This document shows, in pieces, positions 9,754-17,737 of a DNA stretch of 64,000 nucleotides. The notes beneath the pieces were generated by a model. That model did not search any database. It saw only the letters and a list, made by a program, of their open reading frames with translations, and was not told where the DNA came from. Location of the stretch: contig NZ_LSJY01000112.1 of the NCBI RefSeq assembly GCF_001556865.1, forward strand, positions 1 through 64,000, given 5' to 3'. How positions within the stretch are numbered: the first letter of the stretch is position 1; the number at the start of each line of letters is the position of its first letter. Both the position numbers and the translations under genes were made by a program. The DNA is from Sphingobium sp. CCH11-B1 (GTDB lineage: Bacteria; Pseudomonadota; Alphaproteobacteria; Sphingomonadales; Sphingomonadaceae).

Positions 9754-9864
9754 TTGACATCGGGCCGAATCTGCATCATGGGGCACGGCTGAAACGGGGC
9801 GGTCCGCCACTCACCGATGGCGAGCCGCTTTTCTTTACGCATTTAAAGACCAGGGAATAGGGCC
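9754..9864 (+). promoter_or_regulatory. Upstream region of rpmG with possible -35 box
   Basis: A TTGACA at 9754-9759 matches the sigma70-type -35 consensus. No convincing -10 is seen at 17 bases; the best nearby hexamer is CATCAT at 9774. The L33 start follows after about 100 bases. The call rests on the -35 alone. Confidence 0.3.
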
Positions 9865-10032
9865 ATGGCCAAGCCGGCAACCGTCAAGATCCGTCTCGTC
9901 AGCTCGGCTGACACTGGCTTCTTCTACGTCACCAAGAAGAACCCGCGCACCAAGACCGAGAAGCTGAGCTTCCGCAAATATGACCCGGTCGCGCGCAAGC
10001 ATGTCGAGTTCAAGGAAGCCAAGATCAAGTAA
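9865..10032 (+). CDS. rpmG: 50S ribosomal protein L33
   Basis: 55 residues beginning [20 protein letters not shown] and continuing with the L33 core [12 protein letters not shown] and [19 protein letters not shown]. This length and sequence are standard for alphaproteobacterial L33. It binds 23S rRNA near the E site. The version here has no CxxC zinc pair, so it is the zinc-independent form. A strong terminator follows at 10078-10116, so the gene is a single-gene transcription unit. Confidence 0.97.
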   Translation: MAKPATVKIRLVSSADTGFFYVTKKNPRTKTEKLSFRKYDPVARKHVEFKEAKIK

Positions 10033-10077
10033 GCCGCTGCGGGCTTCGCGCCCGCGCGCCTGATCGGACGTCCGGAC

Positions 10078-10116
10078 AGCAAAAGGCCCGCCCTTTAGAG
10101 GAGCGGGCCTTTTGCT
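10078..10116 (+). terminator. Rho-independent terminator after rpmG
   Basis: A perfect 14-bp stem (arms 10078-10091 and 10103-10116, AGCAAAAGGCCCGC) with an 11-base loop. The A-run in the left arm and T-run in the right arm make it suitable for either strand. It lies 45 bases after the L33 stop. Confidence 0.9.
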
Positions 10117-10143
10117 GTTTGCCGCCGCACCGGCTGGCCTGAG

Positions 10144-10188
10144 GGAAAGAGAGGGGGGAGCGTCCGCGGGGACGCTCCCCCTCTTTCC
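10144..10188. terminator. Long GC-rich hairpin between convergent rpmG and phoX
   Basis: Arms 10144-10165 and 10170-10188 form a 12-bp inner stem (GGGGGAGCGTCC), a 3-base bulge at 10151-10153 and a 7-bp outer stem, with a GCGG loop. There is no T-run on either side. It begins 18 bases beyond the phoX stop, so it probably acts as the 3' end or stability element of that minus-strand transcript. Confidence 0.7.
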
Positions 10189-10205
10189 GTCATAAGTTGC
10201 GGCGG

Positions 10206-12083
10206 TCAGTTACCGACCGGCTGGCCATCCGTGCGACGCACCACGATGGTCGAGGAGCGCGGCGGCTGGCCCGATACCGGCCAGTTGCCGTCCGGGTGCT
10301 GGATGTTGATGAAGAAGGACTTGAGGTCCGGGGTATAGGCGATGCCGGTAATCTCGCAGCCGGTCGGTCCCACAAGGAAACGCTTCGACTGCTTGGTCGA
10401 CTGATCGACATAATACATCGAGTTGTTGCCGAAGGCCTGCACCATGTTGGCTGCCGCGCCGTTCAGCGTGCCGGCGTTGCCGGTCAGATTATGGTCGGTC
10501 TGTACCCAGAGGCGACCCTGCGGATCGATGCGCAGGCCATCGGGGCTGGAGAAATAGTCCCCGTTGATGTTGCCCTTGAGATTGGCTTCGGCAAGCGAGG
10601 GATTGCCCGCCAGCAGGAAGATTTCCCAGGTGAAGCCGGTCGCCAGAGGCGAATCGCCGTTTTCACGGAACTTGATGATGTGGCCGTGCAGGTTCTGGAC
10701 GCGCGGGTTGGGCGTGTCGGTAACGCGGCGACCGCTGTTGTTGGTGAGCGTCACGAAGATCGACTGCCCGTTGGGCGCAACCGTGATCCATTCAGGCCGG
10801 TCCATGATCGTGCCGCCAGCGACGCGGGCCGCCGACTGCGTGTTGATGAGCACATCCGACTGTGTTTCGAAATTGACGGTCACTGGCGCGGGGGGCGTGG
10901 TCGACTGGCTGACATTGCCGGGATCGACGGCGCCACGGACGAGGCCGTGCTGCCCCTGGACCAAAGCGCGCCATTCGCCCGTGCCATCCGCGTTGAAACG
11001 CGCGACATAGAGCGTGCCATAATCGAGCAGGTTGGTGTTGGCGGCACGGTTCGTCGTGCTGAACGCCTGATCGGGCACGAACTTGTAGATACAGCCCGGC
11101 GTCGAATCGTCCCCCATGTAGAAGGCGACGCGGTTGCTGGCATTGCTGAGATAAGCGACGTTTTCGTGGCTGAACCGGCCCATAGGGGTGCGCTTGGTCG
11201 GCGGCGCCAGTTCCTGATAGGGGTCGATTTCGACCACCCAGCCATATTGATTGTTCGGACGGGCGGTATCGAGATAGTTGTTCGTCGTCTCTTCGCAGGT
11301 GAGATAGGTGCCCCACGGCGTCCGGCCGCTGGAACAATTGTTGAGCATGCCGCGGATGGTCGTGCCGATCACGCCAGCAGCGGGGCCGCCGGTGCGATAA
11401 TCGGTGTTGCCGCTGTAGCGCTTGTTGAAGCGCGAACCGGCTTTGACCGCAAATTTGCCATCGCTGCCCTTGGCGACTTCGACCACGGAGATGCCGACCG
11501 CCGACAGCACGATCTCCTTCTGCGCCTGGGTCGCGGTGGCGGCATTGTAGGACGCGCCGGAAAACAGGATATTGAGGTCGGGATATTCATGGTTGATCGC
11601 GAGCAGGCCGCCGACATTGGGATCCGTGCCGGACAGTTCGAAATATTCCATGCCGTCATGGTTGCCGCCCGCCCAGGCCGCGGTCTGGCTGACGCTGGTG
11701 GGGAAGGTGCCGGGCACGAAGGCGGTGCCCGCTTCCACCAGGTCACCCGCCTTCAACAGGACGTCCACGGTGTAGCCGGTGGGCACGGTGACGGTGTCGT
11801 TGGTGTTGATGGCGACCGACGCGAAATTGATCGCGTAGCTGGGCGCTGGAGCCGGGGTCGGCGTGGGGGTCGGGCTGGGACCGGCGGCGCCGTCATCGTC
11901 GTCGTCACAGGCAGCGAGCGAGCCGAGCAGCGGCAGCATCGACAGGCCGATGAGGCCGTTCTTGAGGACACTGCGGCGGCCGGGATTCGCCGCGACGATG
12001 GCTTCCAGGCTGTTGTCGCCCAATTCGATGGTTGGCTGGGCGTCGCGGAACAGCGCGCGCGCCTCGTCGGTCAGATGAGACAT
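10206..12083 (-). CDS. PhoX family phosphatase-like protein (DUF839), Tat lipoprotein
   Basis: 625 residues. The N-terminus has a twin-arginine motif GRRSVLK near residue 36, a hydrophobic stretch and then LAAC followed by an Asp run, a lipobox. This predicts Tat export and lipid anchoring. A Pro/Thr linker leads to the PhoX/DUF839 beta-propeller, with blocks such as AINHEYPD, CEETTNNY, GRFSHENVAY and LWVQTDHN. PhoX enzymes are calcium- and iron-dependent alkaline phosphatases, but many DUF839 members lack a proven substrate. No clear Pho box was seen upstream. Confidence 0.85.
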   Translation of the reverse strand: MSHLTDEARALFRDAQPTIELGDNSLEAIVAANPGRRSVLKNGLIGLSMLPLLGSLAACDDDDDGAAGPSPTPTPTPAPAPSYAINFASVAINTNDTVTVPTGYTVDVLLKAGDLVEAGTAFVPGTFPTSVSQTAAWAGGNHDGMEYFELSGTDPNVGGLLAINHEYPDLNILFSGASYNAATATQAQKEIVLSAVGISVVEVAKGSDGKFAVKAGSRFNKRYSGNTDYRTGGPAAGVIGTTIRGMLNNCSSGRTPWGTYLTCEETTNNYLDTARPNNQYGWVVEIDPYQELAPPTKRTPMGRFSHENVAYLSNASNRVAFYMGDDSTPGCIYKFVPDQAFSTTNRAANTNLLDYGTLYVARFNADGTGEWRALVQGQHGLVRGAVDPGNVSQSTTPPAPVTVNFETQSDVLINTQSAARVAGGTIMDRPEWITVAPNGQSIFVTLTNNSGRRVTDTPNPRVQNLHGHIIKFRENGDSPLATGFTWEIFLLAGNPSLAEANLKGNINGDYFSSPDGLRIDPQGRLWVQTDHNLTGNAGTLNGAAANMVQAFGNNSMYYVDQSTKQSKRFLVGPTGCEITGIAYTPDLKSFFINIQHPDGNWPVSGQPPRSSTIVVRRTDGQPVGN

Positions 12084-12216
12084 GGAAAACTACCCCTGTG
12101 TTCAGGCTGTCGGCGGAACGCCGCGCCTTGGCGGAGGGGAGGTGGCAGAGGGCGATGACGCCAGTGCTTCGAAACGAAGGCAGGAGCATGAAAGCCGCAT
12201 GACAATAGGATGACGG

Positions 12217-12579
12217 CTAAAGCAGCGCGTTCACCTGTTCGATGAAGCGCAGGACGGAAATGGGTTTGGACACATAGGCTTGCGCGCCGGCAGCCCGGAT
12301 CCTCTCCTCGTCGCCCTGCCCGGCATAGGCCGTCACCGCCATGATCGGCACCAAGGAAAGCCGATCATCCGCCTTCAGCGAAATGATGAGGTCGAGGCCG
12401 CTGACGTGCGGCAGATGGATGTCGGTAATGACAAGATCGGGCAGGAAGTCGCGTGCCTGATCAAGCACGTCGCGCCCATCGCGCAGAGGCAGCACGTCAT
12501 GACCATGCGCACGCAGCAGGTCGCAAAAAAGTTTGAGGTTGAGTTCGTTGTCCTCGACAACGAGCACGCGCTTTGCCAC
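12217..12579 (-). CDS. divK: Single-domain response regulator, DivK-like
   Basis: 120 residues, a receiver domain only. It begins MAKRVLVVEDNELNLKLFCD, with the acidic pair, the phosphoacceptor Asp near residue 53 in LVITDIHLP, Thr in AVTAYA and Lys in VSKPI. The NELNLKLF segment and lack of an output domain match DivK, the essential cell-cycle regulator that tunes DivJ/PleC and CckA in alphaproteobacteria. PleD, often next to divK, is absent. Other orphan receivers of this class exist, so the symbol is likely but not certain. Confidence 0.75.
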   Translation of the reverse strand: MAKRVLVVEDNELNLKLFCDLLRAHGHDVLPLRDGRDVLDQARDFLPDLVITDIHLPHVSGLDLIISLKADDRLSLVPIMAVTAYAGQGDEERIRAAGAQAYVSKPISVLRFIEQVNALL

Positions 12580-12645
12580 CAGTCACCCGCGTTTCAGAAA
12601 AGCTCCGGAGCGCGCCCCATGACGCCCCACCCGCAGGGAAAGACA

Positions 12646-12948
12646 ATGCGCCCCGACAATGCGAATGGCAAGCATGATAGCGGTCCGCAGGACGCCATCC
12701 TGGCGCTGATGGCGCTCGGTTGGACGGTGAGCGAAGAGGCACGAGCGGACCGTCTGCTGGCGCTGACAGGACTGGATGCGGGCGCGCTCCGCGCCGGTAT
12801 CGACAATCCGGTCCTGCTGGCGGCGGTGCTGGCTTTCCTGGCAGACCATGAGCCGGATCTGATCGCCTGCGCCGACACGATCGGATCGACCCCCGCCGCG
12901 CTCATCGCCGCGCAGGAAAGATTGGCGCGTGAAGGGTCGAACCGATGA
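12646..12948 (+). CDS. DUF3572 family protein
   Basis: 100 residues from the ATG at 12646, which has GGGAAAG six bases upstream; an in-frame ATG at 12619 is an alternative. The segments DAILALMALGWTVSE and LAALTGL/VLAFLADHEPDLIACA match DUF3572, a small helical domain of unknown function in alphaproteobacteria. The stop overlaps the next start by ATGA, placing it first in a five-gene coupled run that ends at 15927. Confidence 0.75.
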   Translation: MRPDNANGKHDSGPQDAILALMALGWTVSEEARADRLLALTGLDAGALRAGIDNPVLLAAVLAFLADHEPDLIACADTIGSTPAALIAAQERLAREGSNR

Positions 12949-13604
12949 CCCGTCCCCTCATCATCACCGATTGCGACGAGGTGCTGCTGCACATGGTGGT
13001 GCCATTCCGGCAATGGCTGGACGAGGCGCATGACGTGCATTTCGACATGCGCGAACGCGGATTCGGCGAAGCGTTGCGGCACAAGGACAGCGGGCAACCG
13101 CTGGAGCGGGCCGCGGTTTGGGAGCTGCTGCTGGGCTTCTTCGAAACCGAAATGCATCGACAGATGCCGATTGCCGGCGCAGTCGAGGCGCTGCATCGAT
13201 TGTCCGACATCGCCGACATCGTCGTACTGACCAACATCACGGAACGGCATCAGCAAGCCCGCGCCCGTCAACTCGCGTCGCACGGGTTGCATCTGCCGGT
13301 GCAGTGGAACCAGGGCGGCAAGGGACGGCCGCTGGCCGCGATCGTCGCGGAACGCAGGCCGAGCGTGGCGCTGTTCATCGACGACCTGGCCGAACATCAT
13401 CACTCGGTCGCGACCCATGCGGCGGGCATATGGCGGCTGCATCTGGTGGGCGAACCGGAAATCGCGGCCCAAGTGCCGCCAGCCCCCTATGCCCACGCCC
13501 GGATCGACAATTGGACCGCGGCGGAGCAATGGATCACCCAGCGACTGGCCGAAGGGCCGGCTCCCGACGATTTGCCGGCCACCCATGGAGCAACTATAGC
13601 ATGA
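12945..13604 (+). CDS. HAD-like hydrolase
   Basis: 219 residues. Motif I is TDCDEVLL (Asp-x-Asp), motif II is the Thr in VVLTNITE and motif IV is FIDDLAEH. These are the catalytic elements of haloacid-dehalogenase-fold phosphatases. The substrate is unknown. The gene overlaps both neighbours by ATGA (12945-12948 and 13601-13604), so production is coupled with the DUF3572 and RidA-like proteins. Confidence 0.8.
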   Translation: MTRPLIITDCDEVLLHMVVPFRQWLDEAHDVHFDMRERGFGEALRHKDSGQPLERAAVWELLLGFFETEMHRQMPIAGAVEALHRLSDIADIVVLTNITERHQQARARQLASHGLHLPVQWNQGGKGRPLAAIVAERRPSVALFIDDLAEHHHSVATHAAGIWRLHLVGEPEIAAQVPPAPYAHARIDNWTAAEQWITQRLAEGPAPDDLPATHGATIA

Positions 13605-14065
13605 GCATCGAAGCCCGCCTTGCCGAACTCGGCATCACTCTTCCCCAGGCCGCCGCACCGGTGGCGGCCTATGTCCCGACTGTCGAGGTCAACGGCCTGC
13701 TCCACATCAGCGGACAGATAGCGCTGGGCCCCGATGGCCTTCTGACCGGCCGCCTGGGCGAGGACCGCGATCTGGACTATGGCGTCGCGGCGGCGCGCGT
13801 CTGCGGTCTCAACCTCATCGCCCAGATGAAGGCGGCGCTGGGATCGCTGGACCGGGTCGAACGGATCGTCAAGCTGGGCGCGTTCATTTCCAGCGCGCCG
13901 ACCTTCACCGACCAGCCCAAGGTTGCGAACGGCGCGTCCGAACTGATGGTCGAAGTGTTCGGCGAAGCGGGCAAGCATGCCCGCAGCGCGGTGGGCGTGC
14001 CTGTGCTGCCGTTGGGCGCGGTGGTGGAAATCGACGCGGTGGTGCTTGTCAGGCCGGCGGCCTGA
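13601..14065 (+). CDS. RidA family protein (YjgF/UK114-like, long form)
   Basis: 154 residues. The core includes GLLHISGQIALGPDG, NLIAQMKAALGSLDRVERIVKL and the C-terminal ARSAVGVPVLPLGAVVEIDAVV typical of RidA-like trimers. RidA proteins hydrolyse reactive enamine/imine intermediates made by PLP enzymes. This about 150-residue subgroup lacks the canonical spacing of E. coli RidA, and the catalytic Arg near the end is not in the usual context, so deaminase activity is not assured. Confidence 0.88.
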   Translation: MSIEARLAELGITLPQAAAPVAAYVPTVEVNGLLHISGQIALGPDGLLTGRLGEDRDLDYGVAAARVCGLNLIAQMKAALGSLDRVERIVKLGAFISSAPTFTDQPKVANGASELMVEVFGEAGKHARSAVGVPVLPLGAVVEIDAVVLVRPAA

Positions 14066-14072
14066 CGCGCCT

Positions 14073-14801
14073 GTGGTATCCGGCCGGAGGGCTGATCCGG
14101 GCTGGCTGACCAACCGCCCTTTCGCCCATCGCGGATTGCACGGGCCGGACGCGAGCGAGAATGGGATGGCAGCCTTCAACGCCGCCATCGACGCAGGCTA
14201 TGGCATCGAATGCGATGTCCGCGCCAGCCATGACGGCGTTCCCTTCGTCTTCCACGATGCCGACTTGCGGCGCATGAGCGGGCGGGCCGAAGCGATAGCC
14301 ACACTGAACGCCGATGCGCTGGACGATGTGCGGCTGCCGGACGGAGGCGCGGTTCCGCGCCTCGCCGCCCTCCTTGCCTTGTGCGGCGACCGAACGCCGC
14401 TGCTGATCGAGATCAAGGCGGAAGGACCGCATGTCCGCACCCCCTGTCGGGCGGTCGCCGATGCCCTGACGGGCCGCGAGGCGGCGCCGGTCGCCATCAT
14501 GTCGTTCAATCCGCATGTGGTGCGCTGGTTTGCGAGACAGCGAAATGGACAGCTGCGCGGCCTGGTGATAACCCGGCAGGGCAAGGGTCGATTGCGAAGG
14601 GCGGTGGAGCAGGCCCTTGCGCTTTGGATCGCCAGACCCGATTTCCTTGCCTGTGACGTTCGCGACCTTCCCACTGCTCTTTCCCGCCGCGCCCGGGCGC
14701 GAGGCATGCCCGTGCTGACGTGGACCGTACGCAGCGCCGCGGATCATGAGCGGGCCGCCAGGCACGCAGACCAGATCATTTTCGAGGCAGCGCGTGAGTG
14801 A
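14073..14801 (+). CDS. Glycerophosphodiester phosphodiesterase
   Basis: 242 residues from a GTG at 14073, the only sensible start after the RidA stop; the conserved region begins soon after with FAHRGLHG. The HRG catalytic His, GIECDVRASHDGVPFVFHD (Glu and second His) and LLIEIKAE (Glu-x-Lys) are GDPD hallmarks. It would hydrolyse glycerophosphodiesters from phospholipid turnover to glycerol 3-phosphate. There is no signal peptide, so it is cytosolic. The stop overlaps the next gene by eight bases. Confidence 0.9.
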   Translation: MVSGRRADPGWLTNRPFAHRGLHGPDASENGMAAFNAAIDAGYGIECDVRASHDGVPFVFHDADLRRMSGRAEAIATLNADALDDVRLPDGGAVPRLAALLALCGDRTPLLIEIKAEGPHVRTPCRAVADALTGREAAPVAIMSFNPHVVRWFARQRNGQLRGLVITRQGKGRLRRAVEQALALWIARPDFLACDVRDLPTALSRRARARGMPVLTWTVRSAADHERAARHADQIIFEAARE

Positions 14802-15927
14802 GGTGACGGCGCGGATCGGATCGGGCGTGGCGGATTTTCCGCGCGACGAGTGGGATGCCTGCGCGGGCGGCGACAATCCGTTTGTCAGCTGGGACTTTCT
14901 CGTCGCCCTGGAACGATCCGGCAGCGTCGGCGGCGACAGCGGGTGGCAACCCTTGCCCATCGTGATCGACGGCGTGGGCGGGCGGATCGCCGCGGCGGCG
15001 CCAGCCTATGGCAAGAGCCACAGCCAGGGCGAATATGTGTTCGATCATGGATGGGCCGATGCCTGGGTCAGGGCCGGCGGGCGCTATTATCCCAAGATCC
15101 AGATCGCCGCCCCCTTCTCGCCGGTGCCCGGTCCGCGCCTGCTGCTGCGCGACCCTGCCGTAGCACCTGCCCTGATCGCCGGCATTGAAACGCTGGTCGA
15201 GCGGCATGGGCTGTCGTCCGCCCACGCGACGTTCATCGAGCCAGACCAGGTGCCGCTGTTCGAGGCGGCCGGCTGGCTGATCCGCGAGGACAGCCAGTTC
15301 CACTGGACCAACCGCGGCTATGCAAGCTTCGAGGATTTTCTGGCGCACCTGTCGAGCGAGAAGCGCAAGAATATCCGCAAGGAAAGGCGGCGCGCCGTCG
15401 AAGGCCTGGAAATCGCGCACCTGACCGGCCGTGATATTACCGAGGCGCACTGGGACATCTTCTGGCAATTTTATCAGGATACAGGCGCGCGCAAATGGGG
15501 GCGCCCCTATCTCACCCGCGCCTTCTTTTCCCTGCTGGGCGAAATGATGGGCGACAAGCTGTTGCTGATCCTTGCGCTGCGGGAGGGGCAAGCCATTGCG
15601 GGGGCGCTCAACCTGATCGGTGCAGATACGCTGTACGGCCGCTATTGGGGCTGCGTCGAGGACGTGCCCAACCTGCATTTCGAACTATGCTATTATCAGG
15701 CGATCGACGTCGCCATCGCGCGCGGGTTGCGCAAGGTGGAGGCCGGCGCACAGGGCGGGCACAAGCTGGCGCGCGGCTATGCGCCCGAACCGACATGGTC
15801 GGCACATCATATCCCGCATGACGGATTCCGGCGGGCTGTCGCCGAATTCCTGAAGCAGGAACGCGAAGGCGTGCGGCAGGACCGTGTCTGGCTGAACGAA
15901 CGCACGCCGTTCAGGAAGGGCGGCTGA
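14794..15927 (+). CDS. GNAT-like N-acetyltransferase (COG3146/DUF482)
   Basis: 377 residues from a GTG at 14794. The segments DNPFVSWDFL, EYVFDHGWADA, YYPKIQIAAPFSPVPGPR and KWGRPYLTRAFF are characteristic of the COG3146 (DUF482) group, which has a FemAB/GNAT-type fold. The C-terminal EAGAQGGHKLARGY segment is strongly conserved in the family. The substrate is unknown. It is the last gene of the coupled run that began with DUF3572; the next gene is convergent with no gap. Confidence 0.85.
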   Translation: MSEVTARIGSGVADFPRDEWDACAGGDNPFVSWDFLVALERSGSVGGDSGWQPLPIVIDGVGGRIAAAAPAYGKSHSQGEYVFDHGWADAWVRAGGRYYPKIQIAAPFSPVPGPRLLLRDPAVAPALIAGIETLVERHGLSSAHATFIEPDQVPLFEAAGWLIREDSQFHWTNRGYASFEDFLAHLSSEKRKNIRKERRRAVEGLEIAHLTGRDITEAHWDIFWQFYQDTGARKWGRPYLTRAFFSLLGEMMGDKLLLILALREGQAIAGALNLIGADTLYGRYWGCVEDVPNLHFELCYYQAIDVAIARGLRKVEAGAQGGHKLARGYAPEPTWSAHHIPHDGFRRAVAEFLKQEREGVRQDRVWLNERTPFRKGG

Positions 15928-16224
15928 TCAGGCGGCCCGCAGCTGGGTCGCAGCGATCATGGCGCGGGCAGCGCGCTGGGCTTCCGCAATTTCGCGCGCG
16001 GTCATTTCCTCGGCGATCTCGGCGCGCATCGCCTGCCCTTCCTCGCTGCCGCGCAGGGCCGCAAGGTTGAACCACTTGTGCGCTTCGATCAGGTCGATCG
16101 GCATGCCGCCGTCGCCGCAGCAATAGGCCATGCCCAGATCATAGCATTCGTCGGCCGAGCCATATGCCGCCCGCGAAAGGCGGGCTTCCATCAGAAATTG
16201 CGCGCTTTTGATGCCGTTACCCAT
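15928..16224 (-). CDS. Sel1 repeat family protein
   Basis: 98 residues from the ATG at 16224, which has GGGAAG six bases upstream. The Sel1 repeat reads YDLGMAYCCGDGG...DLIEAHKWFNLAALRGSEEG. These short TPR-like repeats mediate protein contacts. No signal peptide is present. The gene abuts the stop of the acetyltransferase on the opposite strand with no intergenic base. Confidence 0.75.
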   Translation of the reverse strand: MGNGIKSAQFLMEARLSRAAYGSADECYDLGMAYCCGDGGMPIDLIEAHKWFNLAALRGSEEGQAMRAEIAEEMTAREIAEAQRAARAMIAATQLRAA

Positions 16225-16432
16225 GATGACTTCCCTGTTCCGTTCTAGCTCAATGGAATGAACCCCTTTTTCCACGAGCGGCAGGTTGGACCGGGAAGCG
16301 ATAAAAAATGGTTAACGCAGCATTTGCCATCACCACGGCGATTTATCGTGGGTTGGCCGAAGGGATATTTTCTGACGATCCGTAGCGCATTAAGACTGGT
16401 ACAAGCGGGTCATTGTCCGCATAGCCGCCTGC

Positions 16433-17701
16433 ATGACCAGGACGCCTGCTTTCCCGACAGCGCCGGCGCGCGACATTCATTTCCGCGAATTCGTGCTGAT
16501 TTGCGCCTCCCTGATGACGATGAACGCGCTGTCGATCGATCCGATGCTGCCGGCGCTGCCCGCGATCGGTCGAGACCTGGCAATCCCGCATCCCAACGAC
16601 CGGCAGTTGATCATCAGCGTATATTTTGCCGGGCTGGGCATCGGATCGCTGTTGTTCGGCATCCTGTCCGATCGCTTTGGGCGCAAGAAGGTGCTTGGCA
16701 CCGCCATGGCGCTGTTCATCCTGTCGAGCATCGCCTGCGCAGGCGCGCAAAGTTTCGCGATGATGCTGATCGGACGGGGCAGCGCGGGCTTCTTCGCCGG
16801 CGCAAGCCGCGTCATCACGGTCGGCATCATCCGAGACCGGTTCCAAGGCGATGCCATGGCGCGGGTCATGTCGCTGATCTTCGCGGTGTTCATGCTGATC
16901 CCGGTGATGGCGCCCAGTTTCGGGCAGGCGATATTGTGGGTGGCACCCTGGCGCTGGATCTTCTGGGCGCTGGTGATCCTCGCCAGCCTCGTCCTCTTAT
17001 GGATGCTGGTGCGGTTGCCCGAAACGCTTTTGCCCGAAAATCGGGTGGCGATCACGCCAAAGGCGCTGCTGCATACCATCGGCACCATCCTCCGCACCCG
17101 CTCCGCGATCGGCTATATGCTGGCGAGCGGCGTGGTGATGAGCGGGCTGATCGGTTTCATCCTGTCGGTGCAGCAGATATTCTTCGACGTATTCCACGCG
17201 CAGAAAATCTTCCCGATCGGCTTTGCCGTCATTGCCGGCTGCATGGGCATAGGGAGCCTGGTGAACAGCCGGCTGGTATCGCGATTCGGCGCGCGGCGGA
17301 TGAGCCAGGGGGCGTTGCTGGCCTTCATCCTGATCGCGCTGATCCACCTGGCCATCATCCTGGCCGGGCGCGAGACGTTGGTAACATTCATGCTGCTGCA
17401 GGCGATGACGATGATGACCGTCGCCTTCACCGCGTCCAACTTCAGCGCCATATCGATGGAATCCTTCCACAAGGGCGCGGGAGCCGCTTCCTCCTTTCAG
17501 GCGTTCCTGACCACCGGCGTGTCAGTGACGCTGGGCAGCTTCGTCGGTCGCGCCTTCGACGGCACGACCCTTCCCTTCACGCTGGGGCTGCTGGTCTTTG
17601 GCAGCCTGTCTTTCCTGACCGTCGTCTGGGCGGAGCGGGGGAAGATGTTCACCCGGCCGCATCGGGCGGCGCTGCGCGACCCGGAGGTCGAGTTCCATTG
17701 A
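16433..17701 (+). CDS. MFS multidrug transporter, Bcr/CflA-like
   Basis: 422 residues with 12 predicted membrane segments. The early motif SIDPMLPALPAIGRDL and the loop 2-3 motif GILSDRFGRKKVL match the Bcr/CflA drug-proton antiporter subfamily, inner membrane. Substrates are unknown. The gene stands alone, with a 208-base upstream region that is relatively AT-rich and could hold its promoter. Confidence 0.9.
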   Translation: MTRTPAFPTAPARDIHFREFVLICASLMTMNALSIDPMLPALPAIGRDLAIPHPNDRQLIISVYFAGLGIGSLLFGILSDRFGRKKVLGTAMALFILSSIACAGAQSFAMMLIGRGSAGFFAGASRVITVGIIRDRFQGDAMARVMSLIFAVFMLIPVMAPSFGQAILWVAPWRWIFWALVILASLVLLWMLVRLPETLLPENRVAITPKALLHTIGTILRTRSAIGYMLASGVVMSGLIGFILSVQQIFFDVFHAQKIFPIGFAVIAGCMGIGSLVNSRLVSRFGARRMSQGALLAFILIALIHLAIILAGRETLVTFMLLQAMTMMTVAFTASNFSAISMESFHKGAGAASSFQAFLTTGVSVTLGSFVGRAFDGTTLPFTLGLLVFGSLSFLTVVWAERGKMFTRPHRAALRDPEVEFH

Positions 17702-17727
17702 AGAGGGGCGGTTTCCCGCTCCTCTTC
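17700..17727. terminator. Bidirectional hairpin between convergent genes
   Basis: Arms 17700-17711 (GAAGAGGGGCGG) and 17716-17727 form 12 pairs with one G-T and a 4-base loop. It lies exactly between the MFS gene and the convergent permease gene. There is no T-run, so termination strength is uncertain. Confidence 0.6.
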
Positions 17728-17737
17728 GATAAGTCGG

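Noticed and set aside
10197..12158. 653-codon plus-strand frame
   Set aside because: Antisense shadow of the PhoX gene; the minus-strand product has Tat, lipobox and family motifs.
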